From the NCBI GenBank assembly GCA_030770535.1, contig JASVEC010000009.1:1483660-1547659 (forward strand): a stretch of 64,000 nt of DNA. Reading direction: 5' to 3'. How positions within the stretch are numbered: position 1 is the first letter of the stretch; each line of letters opens with the position of its first letter. Below are positions 10,960 to 21,893 of the stretch, in pieces. The position numbers and the translations under genes are program-made. The notes under the pieces are model-generated. The model did not search any database. It worked only from the letters and a program-made list of their open reading frames with translations, and was not told where the DNA came from. This DNA is from Batkoa obscura (taxonomy: Eukaryota; Entomophthoromycota; Entomophthoromycetes; Entomophthorales; Batkoaceae).

Positions 10960-13247
10960 GACTGTAATTTTAAGCTAATTATTTTTGAATAACAAATTTT
11001 TTGTAGATTGTAGTTTACCTTAAATGTATTTTGTAAATGAATATTAATAACATGGTTAGCTTGAGGTTGAGGTTGGTTAATAGTAAGTTAAGTTCAGAAT
11101 CAATTTTTCGGCTCTCTAACCTCTGCATTAGATAAGCCGAATTATATAAGCCAGTTTGTAATTCCGTTTTATACAGATTAGTCCATATCAAGAAAAGGGC
11201 AGAAGTACTGTAAGAGAGGTGGAGGCACTGTTAGGAGACAAAATAGTATTTCAAAAGTGAATTATCTATAAGTTTATGAATATATAATTGTTTGTGGGAA
11301 AATTAAGCAAAAAGAAAGCGCCTGAAAATTGTTGATACGAAAAATTAGTATCAAAAAAGGTAGAGAGGAAGCAGTTAAAGGAATATGAACACATTTTCAA
11401 GATTATTTGTAATTGATATCGTTATCATTGGTTTTAATATAATAAATGATTGTGATTTTATTTTTACAAGAGTATTTTTTGGACTAGATTATATTTACGT
11501 TGTTTAACTATTTAATCATTTCATTTTTATTTAAACAAATATCTTTAATATCAAACAATTAAAATATATTAATCTAAGTAATTTTTATTTATTTTTATAA
11601 TAGCATTTAAAATAGTGATACTGTCTTATAAAAGTTATTTTCTAACCGTACAAAACTATAAAGATTTAAGTTATAAATAAATTAATAACTTCAATTAAAT
11701 GATAAATTAATAGCTTCAATTAAATGATAAATTATACCTTAATAAAATTTGAAAATTAATTATAGACATTGTTATTGTTTTATAAATACCAAAATAAAAT
11801 AAGCTAAGCAACAAATAAAAAAATTTCACTGTTCATGATTTCTTAAAAGTTGAATAATGTACAATAAATAAATTAAATTTTTAATTTTAAATACTGTTCA
11901 ATATACATATTTCCAAAAGAGAATATTTACTTGATAAAAAGCTTCACCGTCTTCAAACTTAATCAGCTTAAAGCAGGGATAGAGCTTCTAGTAATAAGGT
12001 CCTTTGAATCGTCCACGCTAGTTTTTACTTTTAGCTTGCCTTTTTCTAGTTTTAAATATAGCTAAAGCAATATATCACTATCTTATTGATGTTTAAATAT
12101 GAATTGTTTAATATTGTTATGAATAAAGTAATTTTTTGTAACATATCTTATTTACCTTAAAGTCACTATTTTATCAAATGTATAAATAACGTACTTGTAA
12201 GTAATACAGTTATGTTCAGTATTTTTTAAAATTCAATCTTGTAAATTATTTAATATTGTCAAAGTATAAACTATGATTAGGATAAATGTTTAAATAAGGG
12301 ACAATAAGAAAGTGAAGTATCAGTGAAATTTGTATTAATAAAATGTTACATTAATTAAATGGACAAACTAATATGAAATTGATTAGAAGCACATATTAAT
12401 ATATAAAAGCTATACAATTTAAGTCTATTTGTATATAAGTTGAATAGACTATAAATTCAAAAGTAATTACAATCCAAAATATTAACGAGTTGATAATGAT
12501 TTTGAGATATTTTTAGTTGTAATAGGTATAGATATCAAAATTATAAACAGAACAGTAGCCTATATAAATATTAATAATGCTATAATCATCATAAAACAAA
12601 TCATATATTCTTATAGAAGCACAAAACAAAAAGCTGGTTTATTATTTATTAAAAAGCGAAAGAAGGTAATATAGAGTAACAAACAAATGAAATTTTGTAG
12701 TATAAACGTTTATTTCTTAATTAGCTAATTTACTCAGCTATTTCTCCCGTGGTGATAAAAGAGTTGTTAATAAATTTTAACGATTATTTGATCATATTAT
12801 ATGATGCAACTCTTATCTATAGCACAATACTTATAATTCATTTAAGTTCGAGTCTATTGATTTTTTAATAAAACATGAATTTAAATAAAGCTATTAAAAA
12901 ATGATGATTGTAAATCATAAAAAACAAAGGAAATTATTTTTAACTTTCATTTTTTAAATAGTATACCAGCTACGATTATAAAAGATAATATTTTAAAAAC
13001 GACTAGTATGTGTAATGTTTTAATAAGGGTCAAGGATCCAAACAAATAAAATTTAAAGATAGAAAATAATTATATTTCGATTTTTTTGAATAAAAACCCG
13101 AAATAAATAACTGTTACAAAGAGTAGTTGAAGCGATTCAAATAAAATAAGAGCTAAATATAAACAATTGAAAGTTAAAGTCTAGACTTTTACAATAACAT
13201 ATATAAAACAGAAGATGTAAATAGTAATAACTTATAAATAAATCAAA
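10960..13247. other. gene-free part of palindrome 2 spacer
   Basis: About 2.3 kb of AT-rich sequence with no supported gene, RNA or mobile element. A short direct repeat (TTAATAGCTTCAATTAAATG-like, about 11682-11730) is the only local structure noted. Confidence 0.55.
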
Positions 13248-14141
13248 ATGAAATTTACACATATTTTATCAAGTCTCTTATTTGCTACCCTTTCTAATTG
13301 CATGGTTCCAACTGCCACCACTAAAAGAGCAGCAATACCGACCAATATTATTGATATAGAACGTATTTCTGAGCATAAATATGATAATAGCCAAAATAAT
13401 TATTATGAATTAGTTACTCCAAAATCAAATGTTAAAGACTCCCCATTGTTAGTTTGGTTATTAGGTGGTGCTTGGGTTAGTGAAGATATTGAACCAAGTA
13501 GAGTTATGGCTAATAAATTAGCTGAAAAGAATATCACTACTGCTATCTTACATTATAGATTAAGTCAAAAAAATCAAATATCAAATATACAACATCCAAT
13601 TCATTTAAAGGATTCATTAAATGGATTTACAAATATTACACTTAGTTTGAAGGGATATAATAAGATCTATCTAGGTGGTCATTCTGCTGGTGCTCATTTA
13701 AGTGCTTTGATGACATTAGATGCTAGTGATTATACTAATGATAATAAGCAGTTGAATCAAATTAAGAATATTAAAGGTGTTATTTCTATTGGTGGTATAT
13801 TTGATATCCCATCTTTAGTTAATAAATATGGTAGATATAAGAATGAATATATTGTACCAGCATTTGGAGATGATATAAATGAATGGAAGAAAGCATCACC
13901 CCAATTTGTTTCAAAAGGATCATTAGAGAAAATAAACTATAACCAGTTGCCCAACTACTTATTAATTGATTCACAGGAAGATACTCTGGTAAATACCGAA
14001 CAAACAACTGAATTCGCATCTCACTTAAGAAGATTAGGATTTAATAACATCCAAGTAGTAGATGATAAATTCGGGGATCATAACAACATACCACAAAATG
14101 TAAATGTTGTTGAGAAAGCTGCTTCTTTCATTTTAAATTAG
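13248..14141 (+). CDS. secreted alpha/beta-hydrolase (kynurenine-formamidase/esterase type), copy 1
   Basis: 297 residues. An N-terminal signal peptide of about 18 residues (MKFTHILSSLLFATLSNC) implies secretion. Catalytic layout of an alpha/beta-hydrolase: oxyanion-hole strand LLVWLLGGAW (Gly73-Gly74, in the place of the usual HGGxW); nucleophile elbow GHSAG (Ser146); Asp245 in LIDSQEDTLV or the nearby Asp241; and His278 in GDHNNIP. Size and motif order match kynurenine formamidase/BD-FAE-like carboxylesterases, but the substrate cannot be told from sequence. It is the only gene in the spacer of palindrome 2. Residues from about 50 to 285 are nearly identical to four paralogues, while the signal region and last 10 residues are unique. 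Flanks are unrelated to those of the other copies. Confidence 0.88.
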   Translation: MKFTHILSSLLFATLSNCMVPTATTKRAAIPTNIIDIERISEHKYDNSQNNYYELVTPKSNVKDSPLLVWLLGGAWVSEDIEPSRVMANKLAEKNITTAILHYRLSQKNQISNIQHPIHLKDSLNGFTNITLSLKGYNKIYLGGHSAGAHLSALMTLDASDYTNDNKQLNQIKNIKGVISIGGIFDIPSLVNKYGRYKNEYIVPAFGDDINEWKKASPQFVSKGSLEKINYNQLPNYLLIDSQEDTLVNTEQTTEFASHLRRLGFNNIQVVDDKFGDHNNIPQNVNVVEKAASFILN

Positions 14142-14819
14142 GTTTATTATTATTGTTATCATTATATTACCTATAAATAGATGTATATGAAATTTTATTT
14201 TGTTTTAGAACTTTTTATTAATAATAAATTTATAATTATCCTGTTATCATAAATCACAATTCAATTTTATTAATTTAAAATTTCAGGTTTAGTTAATTAC
14301 CAATTATACCATAATAATGTATTTAAGCGTTAATTTATTAATATTAAAAAATGACCACTAGTTTATCTATCTTAATAGAAATTTTCAACCTCGGATTTAA
14401 TGACTTTACATGGTTCACATTATAATTAAATAAGACAACTATCGATATATATTTATTTAAGGTATCTATTTATATGAAATATTTAAATATTACATAGCCT
14501 TCAAAGGCAAAAAACAATATAGAAATATTAATATAATTAAACTAAATTGCACAATTCTATTGATTAAACAAAGTAAATGATATTGATAATCAATTGATAA
14601 CAATAAATGAATTAGTATCATTGTATTTAATTTGAAAATATAATTAATACGATATAAAAATAAAAAGTAATTAAATACTTTTTTTACCAAATAACATAAA
14701 GTATTTAGTATAAAAAGATAATAGCTAATACAAAAATTATTGTATTTAAATTTGCATTATCATCGTTCCTATTATAATTTTATACAAAAACATGAATAAA
14801 TTAAATTATTTATAACATG
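14142..14819. other. intergenic, AT-rich
   Basis: Downstream region of hydrolase copy 1. The minus frame at 14490-14690 is Ile/Leu-rich and low complexity, so I do not call it. Confidence 0.55.
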
Positions 14820-14919
14820 TGGTGATGTTTTTTTTGGCTTCATTATTTTTTCCATTTTTAAGCGCTACTTGAGCGGAAAGATTGTTAGTAAAATTCTTAA
14901 ACAAAAAAATATATCCTCA
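14820..14919 (+). mobile_element. MITE
   Basis: Ends TGGTGATGT and ATATCCTCA. The right side is followed by TA (14920-14921), but the left dinucleotide is TG, a decayed or atypical target site. It lies in the palindrome 2 spacer and has no partner in the other half. Confidence 0.8.
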
Positions 14920-15137
14920 TATGCTGGTGAAATTATGCAAATAAAAATTCAAGATTTTGTATTAAAATTGTTTATATGACTTGAAATAAATTTAAATTTA
15001 AAAACAATATAATATTAATGTTTCATACCATTTGTTTCAATGAAATATAGTAGCTTTAGTGTTAATTTTTGGTAAATTAATTTGATAAACAGTGCGTTAT
15101 ATAACAATTTTGATGGTTGTTATTTAAGAAACAAAGA

Positions 15138-15209
15138 GGCTTAGTGGTCTAGTGGTATGATTCTCGCTTTGGGTGCGAGAGGCCCTGGGTTCAATTCCCA
15201 GCTGAGCCC
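15138..15209 (+). tRNA. tRNA-Pro(UGG), second copy
   Basis: Same 72-nt sequence as the minus-strand copy at 10849-10920: anticodon TGG in a TTTGGGT loop, intact A and B boxes. TAATTTTTG follows the 3' end, giving the T-run expected for RNA polymerase III termination. Confidence 0.97.
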
Positions 15210-15278
15210 TTAATTTTTGTTCTAATATTTGAAAAATGTTTTGTTTGATATGCTCTACTAAAAATAATAAAATCAATA

Positions 15279-15378
15279 TGTGGGTGTTTTTTTGGGTTCA
15301 TTGCTTTTTTCATTTTTCAAGCGCTATTTCAGCGGAAAGATTGTTAGTAAAATTCTTAAACAAAAAAATACATCCTCA
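15279..15378 (+). mobile_element. MITE
   Basis: Palindrome partner of 10680-10779. TA at 15277-15278 on the left; the ends are TGTGGGTGT and ACATCCTCA. Confidence 0.88.
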
Positions 15379-15396
15379 TATATTAAAATTCATGTA

Positions 15397-15495
15397 TAAG
15401 GATGTTTTTTTTGGTTTCATCACTTTTTCCATCTTTTAAGCGCTATTTGAGTGGAAAGATTGTTAGTAAAATTCTTAAACAAAAACACATCCCCA
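15397..15495 (+). mobile_element. MITE
   Basis: Palindrome partner of 10563-10661, tandem with the previous MITE across a 18-bp gap. Confidence 0.88.
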
Positions 15496-15710
15496 TATGC
15501 TTATTTTATAGTATATACCCTTTATTAAATATATAGGTTTAGAGTCTATAAAAGCTAATTTTAATCTTAAAGTTCCAATATCCCCAAATACTAACATAAA
15601 TTAAAATCACTACACTATAAATAATATAGATAGTTGATTGATGTACGTGCACGTATATATTTAATCTATTATCAATTATAAATTTGACTCAATTTTATTA
15701 TTATTTTTAT

Positions 15711-16038
15711 TAAAGCTGTCAGATGGCACACATCTCCATGTCAAGCTCTGGAATATGAACTGACAAGATCATCAACTTTTACTATAACATAAAGTTAAAG
15801 TAAACCCTTCCCTCTTTAGAGACCGTGCTAACCATCATCAACCAACCTTATGAAGTTTTCAATGTTGTTAAACATTGTTACGAAATATACTAAACATGTG
15901 ATCCTGTAAAGTACAGTCGATAAGGTTTATTAAAGAAGCTGCATGGTATCTTATATATCTCTTAGTTTTAGAGATTATGGGATTATGTTTCAACTGAACT
16001 TTTTAAAGCCAATCAATATTGATAACTGAGTTTAAATT
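15711..16038 (+). repeat. 328-bp dispersed repeat, copy B
   Basis: Mirror of 10020-10347 and nearly identical to 21075-21406, which has a 4-bp CGCA insertion after GATGGCA. Confidence 0.85.
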
Positions 16039-16474
16039 TCCTATTTTCTATTTTTGGTAAACTTAAAAATTTACCAAAAATAAATTGGTTTCCAATTTGT
16101 TCGAGTAGTAATTTCCCCTCAAAATCGAATTATTGTCCATAGTAAAAGGCTAATAGGTGAACTTTGCTAATTGATTAAGTCATCTTTGTTTGAAGTTATG
16201 AATAAAAGATTTATCTTAATAGAATTAGATCAATTAACTTAAGTTTCTATTTTATACAATGTTAGTACTATATATAGCTTCCATTTATCTGGCTATATGT
16301 GTTTGTTCAATATCCTTTTCATTATCAAAAATGTTATAAAATAAAGGATAGTTATTTCAAATAAAGCTTAATATCAATATAATTTTTTTATTATAAATCA
16401 AATATTATAAAATACATAAAACATAAAGAAATAATACTAAATGAAAATAAAATATATAATACCTTTAATCAAGT

Positions 16475-16524
16475 ATAGGATATAGGATATAGGATATAGG
16501 ATATAGGATATAGAATATAGGATA
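16475..16524. repeat. AGGATAT heptamer tandem repeat
   Basis: Third copy of the array, following peptide gene copy 3. Confidence 0.9.
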
Positions 16525-16620
16525 TCAAAGAGTAATGTAATATTTACTTTAAAATTACATAAATACCACAAACCATTTTAACTATCATTATATAACCTTA
16601 TAAAGAGATTCAAGCTTCTA

Positions 16621-16785
16621 CTAATATTGAGCAGGTGGACTAGGGATAGCTTCAGCAGAAGGAGGACTAGCTATAGCATTATCAGATGGGGGACTAGCAA
16701 CAGCATTTTCAGAAGGAGGACTAGCAATAGCAGCACTGGCTGAAGCAATACATAATGCGGATAAGAAGGTGGTGGTGAATTTCAT
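16621..16785 (-). CDS. small secreted Ser/Pro repeat peptide, copy 3
   Basis: 54 residues read from 16785 to the TAG at 16621. The protein is the same as copies 1 and 2. It sits in the right arm of palindrome 2, with TATA box, 5' direct repeats and heptamer array preserved, so all three copies look expressible. It lies in direct orientation with copy 1 and inverted to copy 2. Confidence 0.7.
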   Translation of the reverse strand: MKFTTTFLSALCIASASAAIASPPSENAVASPPSDNAIASPPSAEAIPSPPAQY

Positions 16786-17155
16786 TGTTGTTTATATTTA
16801 TTATGGATTGTTTATACTTATTATAGATTGTTTATTTTGACCTTTTTATACTTATTAGTAGACATCACCTTTATCTATCTAAAAAGCTTAGTTGAACACA
16901 TACGATGTATTTACTATTAAGCTGTAACTTATGGCTTTTAACATGATGTATCATAAGATAAGTTATTTCAACTTATAAACTATTGTTGACAAATATGAAT
17001 TCAATTTTGGCTAATAATATTTGTAATGTTTTTTTGCTATATCCTCTAAAGGGAAGTTCCTTCGAAATACTTCAATAAAAACTCAATGAAACTTCATCAT
17101 ATTTATAGTATTTGATATTTTCTCGGAAGAATTTTCTTTGTGACTTTGAATAAAC

Positions 17156-17732
17156 TATATAAACAATATAGTAGATATTTTCCTTGGTCATATGTTGCTG
17201 TTTTCTCTAATTCTCAGAAATGGTACACATAATCAAATTATATTAAATCAATTGCCTAGAATCTTCAAGCTCTGAATTAAGATTTTAAAACTATTTTATG
17301 ACAATTACTTCCTCAGAGATCTTACGATATCTAATATTGTATATCATTAGTGTTGATTATTAATAAGAGTGCAGTATCCTTTCTAAGTAATACAATAATC
17401 GCAGTAAGTTGTTTTCACCATTTTATAATATCCTTTTTACAACTGAATGTTTTTGGCCCATGTATGAAAAAAGCAAAGTGAATATTTTAAAATGTAGCTT
17501 CCTATATAAGTACTTAAAGCTTACTACACATTCAAGATCAAGTTAAAAATAAAAAAAAGATTTCATTTCATTTTTATATCTAGTGATTTTAAATATTAGC
17601 CACCTGATTAAATTGATTTTGGTGTTTTAAAAAAACAGATACACGTCAATTTATAATTTGATATTAGTAAATGATTTGAAATAAGTAAACTAAGTAGCAT
17701 GTTTGTTTTGATAATGTGTAGATATGTTGAAA
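17156..17732. other. diverged outer flank of palindrome 2
   Basis: Matches the reverse complement of 8350-8902 with many substitutions and small indels. Shared words include TTAAATCAATT and TATATAAGTACTTAAAGCTTACTA. No gene recognised. Confidence 0.7.
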
Positions 17733-17960
17733 TTAGCAGAGTATATATGGCAAGCCCAAGTCGATAAAGGATAAATATGATTTGTAAAAATAATCTTCAT
17801 CTTTATGTACATCGACCAGGAGTTGATATTTATTTGAGCCGGCGGAATATGGATAGGGCTTGGTGATATCCTCCTTAAGGTTCCTGTTGTTAGTAGCTTT
17901 TCCAAGCCCAGCCCAAAAAGAAATTATTATAAATATTTCCAGTAGATATTAAATCTTCAA
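17733..17960 (-). pseudogene. coding-like remnant, unknown
   Basis: A minus-strand frame ending at TAA (17733-17735) is richer in GC than its surroundings. It reads as a hydrophobic stretch (FIIISFWAGLG) followed by a polar, Asp/Lys/Tyr-rich segment (YPYSAGSNKYQLLVDVHKDE), as in a small secreted protein. No ATG is visible in frame before a stop, so it is either a 3' exon or a broken gene. The overlapping 71-residue frame at 17690-17905 looks like its shadow. Confidence 0.3.
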
Positions 17961-18617
17961 TTTTATCTTATTGTTTACGATAATATAACAAAATAGACCT
18001 CTTATAAATCAGTGAATTTAAGAATATTTAATTATTGTTTTTAAAAGTAAGAGTCAACAAAAAATTAGTGACTATAAGCTAGTTGATTAATTCTTTAACT
18101 TTTTATTTTGGTAAGCTACTAACACCTAATATGTTCGATAAAATTGCCTGGTTGAAATTTGGTTAATTATAAGCGTTTATAGAGTTAAACTTGGCATTGT
18201 GTTTATTAAGTATATTCTAATAGCACCATTATAATATTTTAACTTTAAAAAGTTAAATATATATATATATGACCATTAAAATTGGTAAATATGATTTTTT
18301 TCGATTGATTTATAATCTATCCAATATTTGTTTATTGTTTAATATTACATTTCATGAGTATGTTAATTTGGTAATGCTTTTAATTTATTTTGAATATAAA
18401 GAAACAAATTCAGAGCCCTTAATGAAGATTCATTAATAACATTATTGGATTTACCATTACTTAAGATGTATTTGTAAAACGATTAAAACATAAAAAGTTG
18501 GAGAAAAGATAAGCAAAATGATATATTTATATTAAATCAAAGATAAACTGTGTCATAATACAATGATAGAAATAGCGCTATGACTATGTCCAAGATTTGA
18601 CTGATAAAATCCTTCAA

Positions 18618-19500
18618 TCATTTTGAGATAAACTTAGAAATTTCGTCAATAGGGTTTATGTTATGGGGGATAGTATCGTGATCTCCAAGCGCACCATTTA
18701 CTATTTGAACATTTTCAAATCTTAGCCCTTTTAAATGAGTTGAAAATTCAAGCGCTTACTCCAAGTTTATCAGAGTATCTTCCTGTGAATCAATTAATAA
18801 GTAGTTGGGCAACTGGTTATAGTTTATTTTCTCTAATGATCCTTTTGAAACAAACTGGGGTGATGCTTTCTTCCATTCATTTATATCATCTCCAAATGCT
18901 GGTACAATATATTCATTCTTATATCTACCATATTTATTAACTAAAGATGGGATATCAAATATACCACCAATAGAAATAACACCTTTGATTCTTTTGATTT
19001 GGTCCAATTGTTTATTATCATTAGTATAATCACTAGCATCTAATGTCATCAAAGCACTTAAATGAGCACCAGCAGAATGACCACCTAGATAGATCTTATT
19101 ATATCCCTTCAAACTAAGTGTAATATTTGTAAATCCATTTAATGAATCCTTTAAATGAATTGGATGTTGTATATTTGATATTTGATTTTTTTGACTTAAT
19201 CTATAATGTAAGATAGCAGTAGTGATATTCTTTTCAGCTAATTTATTAGCCATAACTCTACTTGGTTCAATATCTTCACTAACCCAAGCACCACCTAATA
19301 ACCAAACTAACAATGGGGAGTCTTTAACATTTGATTTTGGAGTAACTAATTCATAATAATTATTTTGGTTGATATTGTAACTGTATCTTAGAATATTAGT
19401 AGAATCAGCCTGTAAATTCGAAGATAAGGTGTTATCATCCTTTTTTTAAACACCAAACGACCACATACTACTAATTAAAGCAATCCATAAAGCATATGAT
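18618..19500 (-). pseudogene. alpha/beta-hydrolase paralogue, broken
   Basis: Homologous to the four intact hydrolases over most of its length. The nucleophile elbow GHSAG and the LLGGAW strand are kept. Two visible lesions: a TAA in the signal-peptide/propeptide region (GVstopKKDDNTL) and an in-frame TAA after DTLINLE. Downstream of the latter the frame stays open to TGA at 18618-18620, encoding a C-terminus unlike the other copies (for example GLRFENVQIVNG, then GDHDTIPHN with the catalytic His). The initiator is not identifiable. The core is nearly identical to other copies including silent sites, but both ends are diverged, so the core was probably overwritten by conversion. The LDQIKRIKG stretch matches the 25541 gene. 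Confidence 0.85.
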
Positions 19501-21074
19501 AAATAGAAACAAATCGAGAAATGAAGCTTATATCTGTTTTATTTTGTTGAGTTTTATATTTTCTAGTAAGACTATCGTCCCTTTAAAAAGAACTTCAATT
19601 TAAAATTAATTAAACTTTTTGTTCTTGTCTTTTCGTCAATTATTCGTTTATTATCATTAAATTATTTCCATCTTTTTATAATTTTATCTCTTAGTCAAAA
19701 TGAGTATCGGGTTTCCAGCAAACCCTTTGTCATTGCATTGTATTAAAAGAATTTATTAAGATAAATCGAATAAATTTATTTATATTTTATTTAGTTTAAC
19801 TAAATAGTTTTATAACAAACACTATTACATAAGGTAATTATGGTTAAAGGTCTACCAATTTTTTTTAAACTCCTAAAAGCTTTCACCCAACTATTTTATT
19901 GGCCAATAATAAAAATAAATAAAGAGACTTTAGATAACCAATTGCAGTGAAACTCAATATAAGAAAATTCATCAAGATTATAACTTAAATATATACATTA
20001 CACATTTAATTGCTTATTTGATTTAAAATAGCGTAAGCGTTTTTATCAAAGCTTTTGATGGCCATAATGTTATGATAAATAGTACAACTATTTAAGCAAA
20101 GTTATACATAGGGTTGCGATTCAAGGCAAACGTTATAAGATAATAATTTTCGAGGTGCTTTTATGTTGCGTATTTGGATACATCGGATTTTAAGAAAAAG
20201 CGGTTATCTTTTAATTGCATTATGATTTTTTATTAAATAATGTGGTAAAAACTTGTTTTATGTAATTAAAAGGTTATAAATTTATATGTATTAAAGGAAC
20301 AGGTACTGATTCAGATGTAATTGATGTATCTACTCAGTGCTATGGTGGGTTCTACTTCAATGTGTTTTTTAATTAAAACAATCTACATAATACTATAAAA
20401 TTAATGATAACATTTACCTGAAGCTAATCGTGCTCATAAAGTAATAAACAATCAATATCTTTTTTTGGTTTTTTTACAAATTTTTACAAATACTTGTTTC
20501 AATAAGCAACTGGTTTATTGTAATTCGCTTTTTTAATAGAATTCCTAGTTTTTTAAAAAGTTTAATTAGTGATGTTTATCTTTATCTTTTCAGAAAGCTC
20601 TTTAGGGTCTTTAGAACTATCAAACACACAAGATAAGGACTTCTCACTAATAGTACAAAGCTATTAATAGTCAACTACCAAACATATTTATCCTTCTAAT
20701 AACACATTTATTTTAATACAATCACAATAATCCTTCTAGCTCCAAGTTAGGCTATTCGCTTTAACATGATAATAACGCTTTTTTGTCTAATCTATAATTA
20801 CCCATTGGTGTAATTACGTACAATTTAATTAACGAATAATTTATATATTTGGTGCTAGGCAATGAATTATAGTTTAAAACCTTCATAACGCAATTCAAAT
20901 AAAGTAGTAATGATTCACTTCTAAATATAGGATAACGCCAATATTTGTGTGAAAATATCCCATTAAAGGAGTATCCTCACTGAGAGCAAACCATTAAGGT
21001 TTACTAAATGGAATCAATTGTCAGTTTTGAAAGGCAATATTAAATGATACAGTTGGTTTTTTGATTGTTTATTT
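19501..21074. other. gene-free AT-rich stretch
   Basis: No gene, tRNA or known repeat seen across about 1.6 kb. Confidence 0.55.
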
Positions 21075-21406
21075 TAAAGCTGTCAGATGGCACGCACACA
21101 TCTCCATGTCAAGCTCTGGAATATGAACTGACAAGATCATCAACTTTTACTATAACATAAAGTTAAAGTAAACCCTTCCCTCTTTAGAGACCGTGCTAAC
21201 CATCATCAACCAACCTTATGAAGTTTTCAATGTTGTTAAACATTGTTACGAAATATACTAAACATGTGATCCTGTAAAGTACAGTCGATAAGGTTTATTA
21301 AAGAAGCTGCATGGTATCTTATATATCTCTTAGTTTTAGAGATTATGGGATTATGTTTCAACTGAACTTTTTAAAGCCAATCAATATTGATAACTAAGTT
21401 TAAATT
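21075..21406 (+). repeat. 328-bp dispersed repeat, solitary copy C
   Basis: Near-identical to 15711-16038 apart from a 4-bp insertion and a few base changes. The flanking sequence on both sides is unrelated to palindrome 2, so only this internal piece moved or was copied. Confidence 0.88.
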
Positions 21407-21893
21407 CTTAGGTTTTCTGTTTTAAGTTTAGCATTCTGAGTTTAAATTAAAAAAATTAATTTTATTAAAATTTAAACTTAATCAAAAATTATATCCTCAT
21501 TGTAGGGTATGAATAATACAACTTTACTAATCGACCAGTTATTTTTTAGTCTGGATTAAGACTAGTTAATTAAGAAAACATATTTTACTTATTGTATTTA
21601 CCCTTTCGATTTATAAGCTGTGCCATAAATATCAATCATTTTCAAATCTGTCTATTTACCCGTCAACCTCTAAGTCTAAAATCTTAAGGTAATTAAGCAT
21701 AAATAAAATTTATTAATAGTATTATTAAAATTATGATTATTAACATATTGAAAAATAAACCGAAATACGTAAAAACGAAGTAAAAAACAAAAAATCTTTA
21801 ATATATCTAATATTTAATCTAAGATAATACATATAACGATAAAAAGCATAATAATATTTAACCTTAAGGCTTAAAGTGAAGAAAGTCTACCAA
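21407..21893. other. intergenic, AT-rich
   Basis: Downstream of the hydrolase gene on the minus strand. Nothing recognised. Confidence 0.5.

Larger units (their letters stand above)
15099..17155 (-). repeat. right arm of palindrome 2
   Basis: Reverse complement of 8903-10959 (coordinate sum 26058 throughout, so no net indel). Beyond 17155 the homology continues at visibly lower identity to about 17700, matching 8350-8902. Confidence 0.95.
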
